Origin: a bacterium BMS3Bbin08
GTDB taxonomy: Bacteria > Nitrospirota > Thermodesulfovibrionia > UBA6902 > BMS3Bbin08
DNA length: 64,000 bases
Reading direction: 5' to 3'
Assembly (NCBI GenBank): GCA_002897775.1
Contig: BDTR01000022.1
Coordinates: 28,649 to 92,648 of the forward strand
Positions 9,300 to 17,415 of the stretch are shown one piece after another. The notes beneath the pieces are model-generated. The model saw nothing but the letters and a program-made list of their open reading frames with translations. It was not told the origin of the DNA and searched no databases. The translations under genes and the position numbers were made by a program. The stretch's first letter is position 1. Each line of letters opens with the position of its first letter.

Positions 9300-10679
9300 A
9301 TGTTTTCCGACGACACCATAGCCGCAATATCAACACCTTTAGGCCGTAGCGGGATCGGGATCGTCAGGCTCAGCGGCAGGGATTCAATTAGAACGGCTGA
9401 CAGGATTTTTGTCTCCGCAGGTAACACGCCCCTTAAAAATATACCGACCCACAGGCTCATATACGGCCATATCGTTGATGCGAAAAATGAGATAGTGGAT
9501 GAAGTGATGGTCTCAGTGATGAAGTCACCCCGTTCGTATACAAGGGAAGATATTGTGGAGATAAATTGCCACGGGGGGCCGGTACCGATCAGGAAAATTT
9601 TAGAGCTTGTACTTAAGGCTGGCGCTCGGCTCGCTGAGCCAGGAGAGTTCACCCGCAGGGCGTTTTTAAACGGCAGGATCGACCTTGCGCAGGCAGAAGC
9701 TGTGCTTGACGTAATAAATTCCCTCACCGAAGAGAGCCGGAAAGCTGCCGTTGAACAGCTTAGGGGGGGGCTCTCCAGCAAAATAGAAACAATAAAAGAA
9801 AAAATGACCGAATTAACGGCGTTTGTTGAGGCTTATATTGACTTTCCGGAAGAGGACATCGAACTCCCATCTATGGAGGATATGAAAAAAAAGGCCTCGA
9901 TCATACGGAATTCGTTAAAAGAACTTATAGAAGGCGCTCGCTACGGCGTGATCCTCAGGGATGGGATCAAAACAGCGATCATCGGCAGGCCGAACGTCGG
10001 TAAATCTTCCCTGCTTAATGCCCTCCTTGAGCAGGACAGGGCTATTGTAACGGAAAGCCCCGGAACCACACGGGATGTTATTGAAGAGTACCTGAATATT
10101 CAAGGTATCCCTGTAAGGATCATGGATACCGCCGGGATAAGGGAAGTAAAAGACATAGCTGAAAAAGAAGGAGTAAAAAGAAGCCTGAGAACAATGGAAA
10201 ATGCTGATCTGGTGCTTCTTGTCCTTGACGGAAGCCGTGCTCTGCATGATACAGACAGAGAGCTTGTCGCAAGATCAATGACAAAAAACACTATCCTGGT
10301 AATAAATAAAATCGACCTTCCTCAGAAAGCGGAAATATCGGAGATCCGCGCTGAAAAAGGCCCCGGGAAACAGGCTGTTAAAGTATCCGCAACCGAAAGG
10401 ACGGGGCTTGATGAACTAAAAGAAAAGGTAGTTGAAACAGCATTAAAGGGTAAGACCTCATACGGCACGGGTATGATCACAAACGTAAGGCACGTTCAGG
10501 CGCTTGAAACAGCGCTCAGGTCAATAGAGTCTTTTTCCGGGAAAGTTGAAAAGCTGTCCCCTGAATTTCTGTCAGTCGAACTGAGAGACGCCCTTGACGC
10601 GATCGGGGAAATACTGGGCGCGACAACTCCTGAAGACGTTCTCAATAAAATATTCAATGATTTTTGTATTGGGAAGTAG
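9300..10679 (+). CDS. mnmE: tRNA uridine-5-carboxymethylaminomethyl modification GTPase MnmE
   Basis: GTPase that, with MnmG, modifies the wobble uridine (U34) of certain tRNAs. The N-terminal folate-binding domain (about 1-115) opens with [20 protein letters not shown] helical domain surrounds the G domain, whose P-loop GRPNVGKSS is at 229-237; DTAG (G3) and NKID (G4) follow. The protein ends in the invariant FCIGK at 455-459, which carries the catalytic cysteine. Length is normal at 459. The start at ATG 9300 is preceded by GAGGATAA. It is on the same strand as the restriction island but separated from it by 62 bases. Confidence 0.97.
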   Translation: MFSDDTIAAISTPLGRSGIGIVRLSGRDSIRTADRIFVSAGNTPLKNIPTHRLIYGHIVDAKNEIVDEVMVSVMKSPRSYTREDIVEINCHGGPVPIRKILELVLKAGARLAEPGEFTRRAFLNGRIDLAQAEAVLDVINSLTEESRKAAVEQLRGGLSSKIETIKEKMTELTAFVEAYIDFPEEDIELPSMEDMKKKASIIRNSLKELIEGARYGVILRDGIKTAIIGRPNVGKSSLLNALLEQDRAIVTESPGTTRDVIEEYLNIQGIPVRIMDTAGIREVKDIAEKEGVKRSLRTMENADLVLLVLDGSRALHDTDRELVARSMTKNTILVINKIDLPQKAEISEIRAEKGPGKQAVKVSATERTGLDELKEKVVETALKGKTSYGTGMITNVRHVQALETALRSIESFSGKVEKLSPEFLSVELRDALDAIGEILGATTPEDVLNKIFNDFCIGK

Positions 10680-10763
10680 CTCTAAATAGTTTATAATGCA
10701 GAAAAAGACTGCATTGTCGGTGCAATCTGAATTTGATAGGAGCAATCAGGTCTGCAGAAAACC

Positions 10764-11696
10764 ATGACGCGTCTTAAGTCAGAATCTACTCGTACCGAGA
10801 AAGTCCGGAAGGTCCTCTTCTATACCCTGCTTCTGAACATGGCCGTTGCCGCGGCCAAGATCATGTACGGCTACAAAACAGACTCCATAAGCATGCTTTC
10901 CGACGGTTTCCACTCCTTTTTTGACGGAACATCCAATGTCATCGGCCTGATCGGGATCTACATAGCTTCAAAACCGCCTGATAAAAGCCATCCCTACGGG
11001 CACAGAAAATTTGAGACTCTTTCGACCATTGCCATAGCTGTACTTATATTCATGGCCGGCATTGAAATACTCAGGAGAGCCTACACCGGGTTAACGGTGT
11101 CTTATGAAATAGAGGTCACATCCTTAAGTTTTGTGATAATGGCCTTTACCCTTTTGATCAATATCGGGGTAATGACCTACGAAACAAAAAAAGGCAGGGA
11201 ACTTAAGAGCGATTTTCTTCTGGCTGATGCAATGCACACAAAATCCGATATATTTGTCTCCCTGTCAGTGGTTGTCAGTCTTATAGCCGCAAAAGCTGGA
11301 TTCCCCCTGATCGACGCAGGCGCGGCTGTTGTCATAGCTGTTCTCATCGGGAAAATGGGTTTTGAAATACTCAAGTCAGCAACAGGCGTTCTTACTGACG
11401 CGGCCTGCATAGATACCAGCGAGATAAAAGATATATTAACCCGGATCCGTGGCGTAAAAGGCTGTCACGGGATCAGGACAAGGGGCAAGGAGGGAGCCGC
11501 GAATATAGACCTTCATATACTTGTTGAGCCCGGCATAACAATGCAGGAAGCGCACAAAGTGGCCCATTCCGCTGAAGATGCCATTAAAAAGGCACTGCCC
11601 TCAGTGATCGATGTTATTATCCATACTGAACCTTATATCAACGGCGAAGAAAGATCCGCAAACCGCACCTGCTCACATGAAGAGCACCGGGAATAG
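10764..11696 (+). CDS. Cation diffusion facilitator family divalent-metal transporter
   Basis: Inner-membrane proton antiporter of the CDF family that exports divalent metals such as zinc, iron or manganese. Six membrane segments occupy about residues 17-205. Transport-site signatures are visible: S-D-G-F-H-S-F-F-D-G in helix 2 and H-T-K-S-D in helix 5. A cytoplasmic domain of about 85 residues follows and ends with a Cys/His-rich tail (CSHEEH). The HPYGH motif in the first cytoplasmic loop is standard. The metal cannot be assigned from sequence alone. An imperfect hairpin (10695-10715) lies in the gap after mnmE. Confidence 0.92.
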   Translation: MTRLKSESTRTEKVRKVLFYTLLLNMAVAAAKIMYGYKTDSISMLSDGFHSFFDGTSNVIGLIGIYIASKPPDKSHPYGHRKFETLSTIAIAVLIFMAGIEILRRAYTGLTVSYEIEVTSLSFVIMAFTLLINIGVMTYETKKGRELKSDFLLADAMHTKSDIFVSLSVVVSLIAAKAGFPLIDAGAAVVIAVLIGKMGFEILKSATGVLTDAACIDTSEIKDILTRIRGVKGCHGIRTRGKEGAANIDLHILVEPGITMQEAHKVAHSAEDAIKKALPSVIDVIIHTEPYINGEERSANRTCSHEEHRE

Positions 11697-11724
11697 CGAC
11701 TGTCAGCCTGAAACAGTACGGTCA

Positions 11725-11827
11725 CCCCGTTAGAAAAGACAGGAACTTGAACGTCAGCCCTCCAAAAAAAATCAACATCTCCATGTACAGTATTCTCACG
11801 GTATACAGCGGGGCTTTCTAATGGGGT
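11725..11827. repeat. Palindromic repeat family A, copy 1
   Basis: CCCCGTTAGAAAA at 11725-11737 and TTTCTAATGGGGT at 11815-11827 form an inverted pair, one mismatch in the core, around 77 bases of unrelated sequence. It fills the gap between the CDF gene and hemB. The same arms recur at least five times elsewhere in the window. The remainder of the gap up to hemB is AT-rich tandem-like sequence (TTATCAATTAACAG type). Confidence 0.7.
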
Positions 11828-11890
11828 AAAATCTGGTATACTTAAGCAATTATCAATTAACAGTTATCAATTATATTAAAGGAGGGCATC

Positions 11891-12859
11891 ATGTCTTTCC
11901 CTTTTCACAGGTTGCGCAGGTTGAGGAACAATAATTCGATCAGAAAAATGGTGCAGGAAACCCGCCTTTCACCTGACGATCTCATATATCCAATGATCGT
12001 CACGTTTGGAAAAGGTGTGAAGAAAAAAATACCTTCAATGCCGGGGTGTTTCCAGATGTCCGTGGACGAGACCGTAAAAGAGGCGCAAAAAGCCCACAAG
12101 CTGGGGATACCAGCTGTTCTGCTGTTCGGCATTCCAGAGCGTAAGGACACACGCGCTTCCGGGGCATACAGTGATAAGGGAGTTGTGCAAAAAGCAATAA
12201 AGACGATAAAAAACAAGATCCCCGAACTCGTGGTCATTACCGATGTCTGTCTTTGCGAGTACATGAGCCACGGTCACTGCGGCATAGTAAAGAACGGAAA
12301 GATATTGAATGACCCATCGCTTGAACTCCTTGCCAAAGAGGCGTTATCCCATGCCAGAGCAGGCGCTGACATGGTTGCCCCTTCGGATATGATGGACGGC
12401 CGCGTTGTGGTTATAAGGGATACGCTGGACGCGCACGGTTTTGAGGACATGCCGATAATGAGTTATGCCGCCAAATATGCCTCGGCATTTTATTCTCCTT
12501 TCAGGGAAGCGGCTGAATCAGAGCCTGCGTTCGGGGACAGGCGTTCCTACCAGATGGACCCGCCGAACAGAAGAGAGGCCTTAAGGGAGGTTGCCCTTGA
12601 TATTGAAGAAGGCGCTGACATTGTAATGGTCAAGCCTGCAATGTGTTATCTCGATATAATATCTGACATAAAAGAAAGCTTTGACGTCCCTGTCGCGGCA
12701 TATAACGTCAGTGGTGAATACTCAATGGTCAAGGCCGCGGCAATAAAGGGATGGATCGACGAAAAAAAAATTGTTATGGAGATGCTGACCTCCATAAAGC
12801 GGGCCGGCGCTGACCTCATAATCACATATTTCGCGATAGATGCCGTAAAACAACTCTAA
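11891..12859 (+). CDS. hemB: Delta-aminolevulinic acid dehydratase (porphobilinogen synthase)
   Basis: Condenses two 5-aminolevulinate molecules to porphobilinogen, the shared precursor of heme, siroheme and cobalamin. The two Schiff-base lysines are K195 (in AAKYAS) and K248 (in MVKPA). The zinc-type metal site is seen in [13 protein letters not shown] with three cysteines, so this is the Zn-dependent form. The 322-residue length is typical. The start has a strong AAAGGAGGG ribosome-binding site. It is on its own between two repeat-filled gaps, away from other tetrapyrrole genes. Confidence 0.97.
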   Translation: MSFPFHRLRRLRNNNSIRKMVQETRLSPDDLIYPMIVTFGKGVKKKIPSMPGCFQMSVDETVKEAQKAHKLGIPAVLLFGIPERKDTRASGAYSDKGVVQKAIKTIKNKIPELVVITDVCLCEYMSHGHCGIVKNGKILNDPSLELLAKEALSHARAGADMVAPSDMMDGRVVVIRDTLDAHGFEDMPIMSYAAKYASAFYSPFREAAESEPAFGDRRSYQMDPPNRREALREVALDIEEGADIVMVKPAMCYLDIISDIKESFDVPVAAYNVSGEYSMVKAAAIKGWIDEKKIVMEMLTSIKRAGADLIITYFAIDAVKQL

Positions 12860-12860
12860 G

Positions 12861-13010
12861 ATGCTAATTGCAAAATGCAAAATTAGCATTTAACATTTTA
12901 AAATGCACAGCGGGCGTTTAGTGAACGAATATAATAGTAATCAAATCCTTACATTGTGCTTACCCGAAGGCTAATCACTAATTGATAATTGCTAATTGAT
13001 AATTTTTACT
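12861..13010. repeat. hemB downstream hairpin plus degenerate TAATTGATAATTG array
   Basis: Two bases after the hemB stop, ATGCTAATT (12861-12869) and AATTAGCAT (12881-12889) form a perfect nine-base inverted repeat that may slow transcription. Further on, 12946-12970 carries TCCTTACATTGTGCTTACCC, whose reverse complement resembles sequence at 19636-19660 and 59400-59420. The end of the gap (12972-13008) is a degenerate array of CTAATTGATAATTG units. No gene is visible here. Confidence 0.6.
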
Positions 13011-13014
13011 TGTA

Positions 13015-14892
13015 ATGAAAATTATTCTGCCTTCTGAAAAAAGTATCCCTGTCGAGCCGGGTGTATCTGTCTTTCAGGCCCTTAAAAAAGAGGGCGTTCA
13101 CCTTACTTCCTCGTGCGGCGGCAAAGGCACCTGCGGTAAATGCAAAATAATCGTTAAAAGCGGTCCTGTTGATACACGTTCGACAACAAAACTTACAAAG
13201 GGAGAGATAAAAAAAGGCGCTGTCCTGGCCTGCCAGAGCTTTCCGCGGGGAGACATACAGATCGAGATCCCGAAAGAATCAGAGCTTATAGTCGAAGGCA
13301 AAATTGCCACCGGCAAATCAAAAGACCTGCAGGAACTTCTGCATTCAACAGGCGCGAAAAGAGAACCCCTAACCAGGAGAATTGTGCTCCAGCTTCCCCC
13401 GCCTTCCCTTAATGACAATATCAGCGACCTCGAACGTTTAAAAAGAGAGTTTGTTACAAAGGGACTTGGATGTTTAAGGGTGCCTTTCAGGTTCCTGATA
13501 AACCTCGCTGGTATAGTACGAAAAAAGGATTGGGAGATCACCCTGTCTACTATCAATGCCGGGGACTGCTGCGAGATCACCAATATTTCCCCGGGCAACA
13601 GAACATCTGCCCGGTACGGAATCGCCATTGACATAGGGACGACCACTGTTGTCGCATATCTTATAGACCTTAATGATGGAACTCTTGTGGATATCGCCTC
13701 CACCTATAACTCTCAGATACAGTTTGGTGACGATGTTATAACAAGGATCATATATGTGGAGGAGCATAACGCGTTAAAATCCCTTCACAGGACCATTATA
13801 GTCGACATCAATGACCTGATTTCACTGCTGAGAAAAACACATACCATAAATATCGACTCCATAGACAGTCTTGTTACGGCCGGCAACCCGACAATGACGC
13901 ATATTTTCCTGGGCCTTGACCCTGCCTCCATACGGCAGGAGCCATATATACCGACAGCAAACAGTTTCCCGGTCTCTCATGCCGGAGAGCTTGGAATAAA
14001 AACAAACCCCAACACGCCTGTTTACACGTTTCCGTGCGTATCAAGTTATGTCGGAGGCGATATAGTTTCAGGCGTTCTCGCGTCCAGACTTCATAAAAGT
14101 CAGGACCTCTGCCTTTTTATGGATGTCGGCACTAACGGCGAGATAGTCCTGGGAAATTCCGAGTGGCTTGTCACAGCAGCGTGCTCTGCCGGCCCGTGTT
14201 TTGAAGGCAGCGGGATCAGGCACGGCATGAGGGCGACAGAAGGCGCTATCGAGGATGTCAGGATAAACCGGAAAACGCTTGAGCCGGAAATAGAGATAAT
14301 AGGCGAAGGCGTGAAACCCTTAGGAATATGCGGATCCGGAATGATCGACGCAGTCGCTGAGATGTTCATAACCGGAATTCTGGACCAGAAAGGGAAATTA
14401 CAGAAAAGCGCGTCTGACAGGATAAGAGACGGTGACAACGGACCCGAGTTTGTTGTGTATTCCGGAGACAACAGGGACATCGTCCTTACAGAACCGGACA
14501 TTGAAAATATAATCAGGGCAAAGGCTGCCATATACGCCGGACTTTCCATGCTTCTTAAAGAAATGGGGTACACGTTTGCGGATGTGCACAGGATGTTCAT
14601 AGCAGGCGGCTTTGGCAAATTTCTGGACGTGGAAAAGGCTGTAATACTGGGAATGCTGCCTGATATTCCAAAGAAAAAATTCACGTACCTGGGGAACACC
14701 TCTATTATCGGCGCTTACCTTTGCACTCTCTCTCAAAATTTGCGCGAGGAGGCAGAGGAAATAGCAGGAAAAATGACCTATATCGAATTGTCTGTGTCGC
14801 GTTCATTCATGGATGAGTATGTTTCAGGACTTTTTATCCCGCATACAAATATAGACGCCTTCCCGGGTGTCAAAAAACTGCTCAAGAAGTAA
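13015..14892 (+). CDS. RACo-like ASKHA-domain protein with N-terminal [2Fe-2S] ferredoxin domain
   Basis: Member of the family that includes RACo, the reductive activator of corrinoid proteins, which uses ATP to return an oxidised Co(II) corrinoid to Co(I). The N-terminal ferredoxin domain has its four cluster cysteines at 34, 40, 43 and 73. A middle domain leads to an ASKHA ATPase domain starting at AIDIGTTTVVAYL (about 203), with phosphate motifs MDVGTNGEI and CGSGMIDA later. At 625 residues it is full length. The substrate corrinoid protein is not in the window; RACo-like genes usually serve methyltransferase systems. No ribosome-binding site is obvious because the upstream bases are repeat. 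Confidence 0.88.
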   Translation: MKIILPSEKSIPVEPGVSVFQALKKEGVHLTSSCGGKGTCGKCKIIVKSGPVDTRSTTKLTKGEIKKGAVLACQSFPRGDIQIEIPKESELIVEGKIATGKSKDLQELLHSTGAKREPLTRRIVLQLPPPSLNDNISDLERLKREFVTKGLGCLRVPFRFLINLAGIVRKKDWEITLSTINAGDCCEITNISPGNRTSARYGIAIDIGTTTVVAYLIDLNDGTLVDIASTYNSQIQFGDDVITRIIYVEEHNALKSLHRTIIVDINDLISLLRKTHTINIDSIDSLVTAGNPTMTHIFLGLDPASIRQEPYIPTANSFPVSHAGELGIKTNPNTPVYTFPCVSSYVGGDIVSGVLASRLHKSQDLCLFMDVGTNGEIVLGNSEWLVTAACSAGPCFEGSGIRHGMRATEGAIEDVRINRKTLEPEIEIIGEGVKPLGICGSGMIDAVAEMFITGILDQKGKLQKSASDRIRDGDNGPEFVVYSGDNRDIVLTEPDIENIIRAKAAIYAGLSMLLKEMGYTFADVHRMFIAGGFGKFLDVEKAVILGMLPDIPKKKFTYLGNTSIIGAYLCTLSQNLREEAEEIAGKMTYIELSVSRSFMDEYVSGLFIPHTNIDAFPGVKKLLKK

Positions 14893-14981
14893 ACCCCTGT
14901 TTTTTTATAAATCCTACTGCTGACAGCGTATATTATGAATGTTTTTTGTTATAATAGTGTGATAACTTTTTACAGAATGTA

Positions 14982-15017
14982 AACCCCGTTAGAATGAAAA
15001 CTTTTCTAACGGGGTAA
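14982..15017. repeat. Palindromic repeat family A, copy 2 (compact hairpin)
   Basis: ACCCCGTTAGAA (14983-14994) and TTCTAACGGGGT (15004-15015) are perfect 12-base arms with a nine-base loop. It lies between the RACo-like gene and cheY, 26 bases before the GTG start of cheY. There is no T-run on the plus strand, so it is not a standard terminator for the upstream gene. Confidence 0.8.
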
Positions 15018-15040
15018 AACTGATAAGAAAGAGGTTCCAG

Positions 15041-15406
15041 GTGAACAAAAAGAAAGTCCTCTTAGTTGATGACAGTGCTGCAACTATCCATCAAATGCGG
15101 AAAATCCTCGAAGATTCAGGCATGTTTGAGGTTGTTGGTCACGGGAAAAACGGGGCTGAGGGGGTCCAGCTCTACACATCTTTAAAGCCTGATATTGTAT
15201 GCATGGACCTTATGATGCCTGTAATGGACGGGCTTCAGGCCATCAGGACCATAACGAGCATTGACAAAAGCGCCAAGATAGTGGTTGTCTCATCAGCCGC
15301 GGGTGTAGGAGATAAGACCACAGAGGCCATCAGGTTCGGCGCAAAAAATATTATTGCAAAACCGCTTGAAGCGGAAAACGTGATCGAGATACTGAATAAG
15401 CTCTAA
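15041..15406 (+). CDS. Stand-alone CheY-type response regulator
   Basis: Single receiver domain with no output domain. The acidic pocket is D10-D11, the phospho-acceptor is D56 (in CMDLMMP), and the conserved lysine is in IIAKPL near residue 109. Its GTG start at 15041 is preceded by AGAAAGAGG. The next gene, 26 bases on, encodes a CheX-like protein, so the pair probably forms a signalling unit in which the second protein dephosphorylates or reads this one. The cognate kinase is not in the window. Confidence 0.92.
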   Translation: MNKKKVLLVDDSAATIHQMRKILEDSGMFEVVGHGKNGAEGVQLYTSLKPDIVCMDLMMPVMDGLQAIRTITSIDKSAKIVVVSSAAGVGDKTTEAIRFGAKNIIAKPLEAENVIEILNKL

Positions 15407-15432
15407 ACAGAGCTAACAACAAAGGTGTTACA

Positions 15433-16293
15433 GTGCCGGTAAAATTTTTTGGTCAGTACCTATTGGAAAAAGGCCTTATCCTGCCTCGTCAGCTTATGCA
15501 GGCCGTCAAATACCAGGCGGAAAAAAATCTGCGGTTCGGTCAATACGCCGTTGCCAAGGGTTATCTCACGGAAAAAGACGTGGAGAAGATACAAAATCAG
15601 CAAAAAAGCGTTGATAAGAGATTTGGCGAGATAGCTCAGGACCTGAACATTCTGACACGGGCGCAGGTAGAAGAGATATTAACCATGCAGAAGAATGACC
15701 ATAAACTCCTGGGCAGGGTGCTGGTCAAAAAGGAATTACTGACCAGTGAAGTGGTAGAAAGGGAGCTCGTGTTATTCAAAGAAGACCAGAGCAAATATGA
15801 CCTGGGAGATATCGTTGCACCGCCAGGCGTCAGAAACCCGGAGATCGTAAGGGAAATAGTGGACCTGAGTCATAAAATGCTGCAGCGCATGACAAACCTG
15901 AACGCCAAGGTTAAAAAAGGCTTTATAAGCAAGGATGAACCCCAAAGAAACTTCCTGTTGATCTCGATCTTTTTATCCGGGAACCTGGAATATGAGTATG
16001 TTCTCTCCATGTCCAACGAGATATCAAGGCTGGTTACCGCCGCTGTTCTCGGTTCTGATACCGCCGGCATTTCCAGGGAACTGATCTCTGACGGGGTCAA
16101 GGAATTCTGCAATATCGTGTGCGGAAATATCATTGCCAGGCTGTCCCAGAAAGGCCGGAGTGTGGATATTTCCACGCCCCGGGAAATACCTTTTTCTGAC
16201 AACGGGTATAATCTTGTGAAAGGCAGGAATGCCATATACTACCCGATCGTTTCTCCAAAAGGGGACAGCGCCCTGATCCTGATAGAAAGATAA
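15433..16293 (+). CDS. MshEN-like repeats fused to a CheX-like domain
   Basis: The N-terminal 120 residues hold two or three copies of a helical unit (FGQYLLEKGLI, FGQYAVAKGYLT, LGRVLVKKELLT) like the N-terminal domain of GspE/MshE ATPases, which in some proteins binds c-di-GMP. The C-terminal half (about 145-286) resembles CheX/CheC phosphatases, with the E-F-C-N tetrad in GVKEFCNIVCGN matching the catalytic E-x-x-N. The order suggests that a second messenger or partner controls dephosphorylation of the CheY encoded just upstream; that is inference. The start is GTG at 15433. Confidence 0.75.
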   Translation: MPVKFFGQYLLEKGLILPRQLMQAVKYQAEKNLRFGQYAVAKGYLTEKDVEKIQNQQKSVDKRFGEIAQDLNILTRAQVEEILTMQKNDHKLLGRVLVKKELLTSEVVERELVLFKEDQSKYDLGDIVAPPGVRNPEIVREIVDLSHKMLQRMTNLNAKVKKGFISKDEPQRNFLLISIFLSGNLEYEYVLSMSNEISRLVTAAVLGSDTAGISRELISDGVKEFCNIVCGNIIARLSQKGRSVDISTPREIPFSDNGYNLVKGRNAIYYPIVSPKGDSALILIER

Positions 16294-16306
16294 AAAACCG
16301 CTTTGA

Positions 16307-16678
16307 TTATTTCTTCCAAAATTTCTTTTCAAGTTTTAAGAGATCAATATAATGATCTCTCAGCCCGGAAGGAAGGTCATTTAATAGGGCAAGTATTTCC
16401 TTTTTGGAGTATGTTCTTTTTTCTCTTTTATAATCAGCGGTCTCTTCACAAATAAGTTCGGCCCCTCCCGTACCTTCCCTGAAAAACTCAATAACGGGGA
16501 TATCTAATGCCTCTGTTATATGCTCAATAGACTTTTGAGTGAACATTCTTTTACCATTCTCGAGCTGGTTAATATACCCCTGTGACAGTCCACTTCTCAG
16601 AGCCACCTCTTCCTGGGTCAACCCCAGTTTTTTCCTTATATTTCTGAGATTTTTACCGACTATGTTCTTTCTTTTCAC
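16307..16678 (-). CDS. XRE-family (Cro/CI-type) helix-turn-helix regulator
   Basis: 123-residue DNA-binding regulator. The HTH spans about residues 8-62: LRNIRKKLGLTQEEVALRSG then LSQGYINQLENGKRM as recognition helix. The C-terminal 50 residues are charged and helical, without a known ligand domain. It converges with the CheX-like gene and diverges from the receiver gene at 16954. The divergent gap contains an inverted repeat over a strong promoter, the likely operator of this protein. Confidence 0.9.
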   Translation of the reverse strand: MKRKNIVGKNLRNIRKKLGLTQEEVALRSGLSQGYINQLENGKRMFTQKSIEHITEALDIPVIEFFREGTGGAELICEETADYKREKRTYSKKEILALLNDLPSGLRDHYIDLLKLEKKFWKK

Positions 16679-16721
16679 TATAAAATCCTATAATACCTTG
16701 ACGTCACTTAACAATTTCACT

Positions 16722-16764
16722 GTGCAATATTTTACTTGACATAATTATTGCACGGTGCTATAAA
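16722..16764 (+). promoter_or_regulatory. Sigma-70 promoter overlapped by an inverted-repeat operator
   Basis: TTGACA at 16736-16741 and TATAAA at 16759-16764 are separated by exactly 17 bases, reading toward the receiver gene at 16954. An inverted repeat GTGCAATA (16722-16729) / TATTGCAC (16746-16753) straddles the -35 box. It is well placed for repression by the divergently encoded XRE protein. The promoter match is strong; the identity of the binder is inference. Confidence 0.7.
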
Positions 16765-16953
16765 TATGCAGTATACGTAGTCCTTACATAATCACATATA
16801 GATGAAATTGATCGATTAAAAGCCGCGGGCAAACAAATGGACCGTCCAGATTTCCGTGGATGGGGGATGCCGTGAAAAGACTTCTTGCTATTTTTGAAAT
16901 TAAGTATTAAATTGTAGAGGCTTTCAGAAAAATATTATTAATATTGTACACAA
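16765..16953 (+). other. Long leader before the receiver gene, with a short protein-like open stretch
   Basis: About 180 bases separate the promoter from the receiver start. Codons 16801-16872 read as 24 residues with protein-like composition (ending MDRPDFRGWGMP) before a TGA at 16873. The only ATG in frame is at 16837, with no clear ribosome-binding site. The same bases can fold a hairpin with arms at 16842-16848 and 16857-16863. It could be a small peptide gene, a gene remnant or a structured leader. Confidence 0.3.
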
Positions 16954-17343
16954 ATGAACGATAAAATAAAAATCCTCATAATCGACGACCAGGCGGCACC
17001 AAGAGAATCCGCCAGGATGATCCTGAAAAACAGGTATAATGTTGCTACGACCGAAGGGGCAATTGAAGGTTATCAATACCTGGCTGAGAATCCGGTCGAT
17101 CTGATATTTATTGACATAAAAATGCCGAACATCGACGGGATAACCGCCCTTCGGGAGATCAAGAAAAAATACCCTGAAGTACTGGTTATATTATTTAGTG
17201 GTTATATAACACCTGAGATAACCCAGCAGGCTTTAAAGCTCGGTGCGTATAAATGCCTGAGAAAGCCCTTTGACAAAGATGACCTCTTTGACACTGTTAA
17301 AGAAGCGCTCAAAGACCGGGAGGGACGGGGCAGACCTCTGTAA
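16954..17343 (+). CDS. Stand-alone response regulator receiver protein
   Basis: Single receiver domain of 129 residues with acidic pair D11-D12, phospho-acceptor D54 (in FIDIKMP) and lysine in LRKPF near 108. It has no DNA-binding output domain. It is transcribed from the strong promoter at 16736-16764 and therefore probably under control of the XRE regulator beside it. No kinase gene is adjacent. Confidence 0.92.
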   Translation: MNDKIKILIIDDQAAPRESARMILKNRYNVATTEGAIEGYQYLAENPVDLIFIDIKMPNIDGITALREIKKKYPEVLVILFSGYITPEITQQALKLGAYKCLRKPFDKDDLFDTVKEALKDREGRGRPL

Positions 17344-17415
17344 AAGATAAGGGCTTCTATCACACCGGGCAGACCACGAAGAAGAATTTGGCAGGTTTTT
17401 TCTCACGGGGCAGGT

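Noticed and set aside
16821..16875. Possible c-di-GMP-I riboswitch because of GGGCAAAC in the receiver leader
   Set aside because: The rest of the aptamer (GACGCAAAGCC segment and the second stem) is absent, and the bases read better as a short coding stretch.
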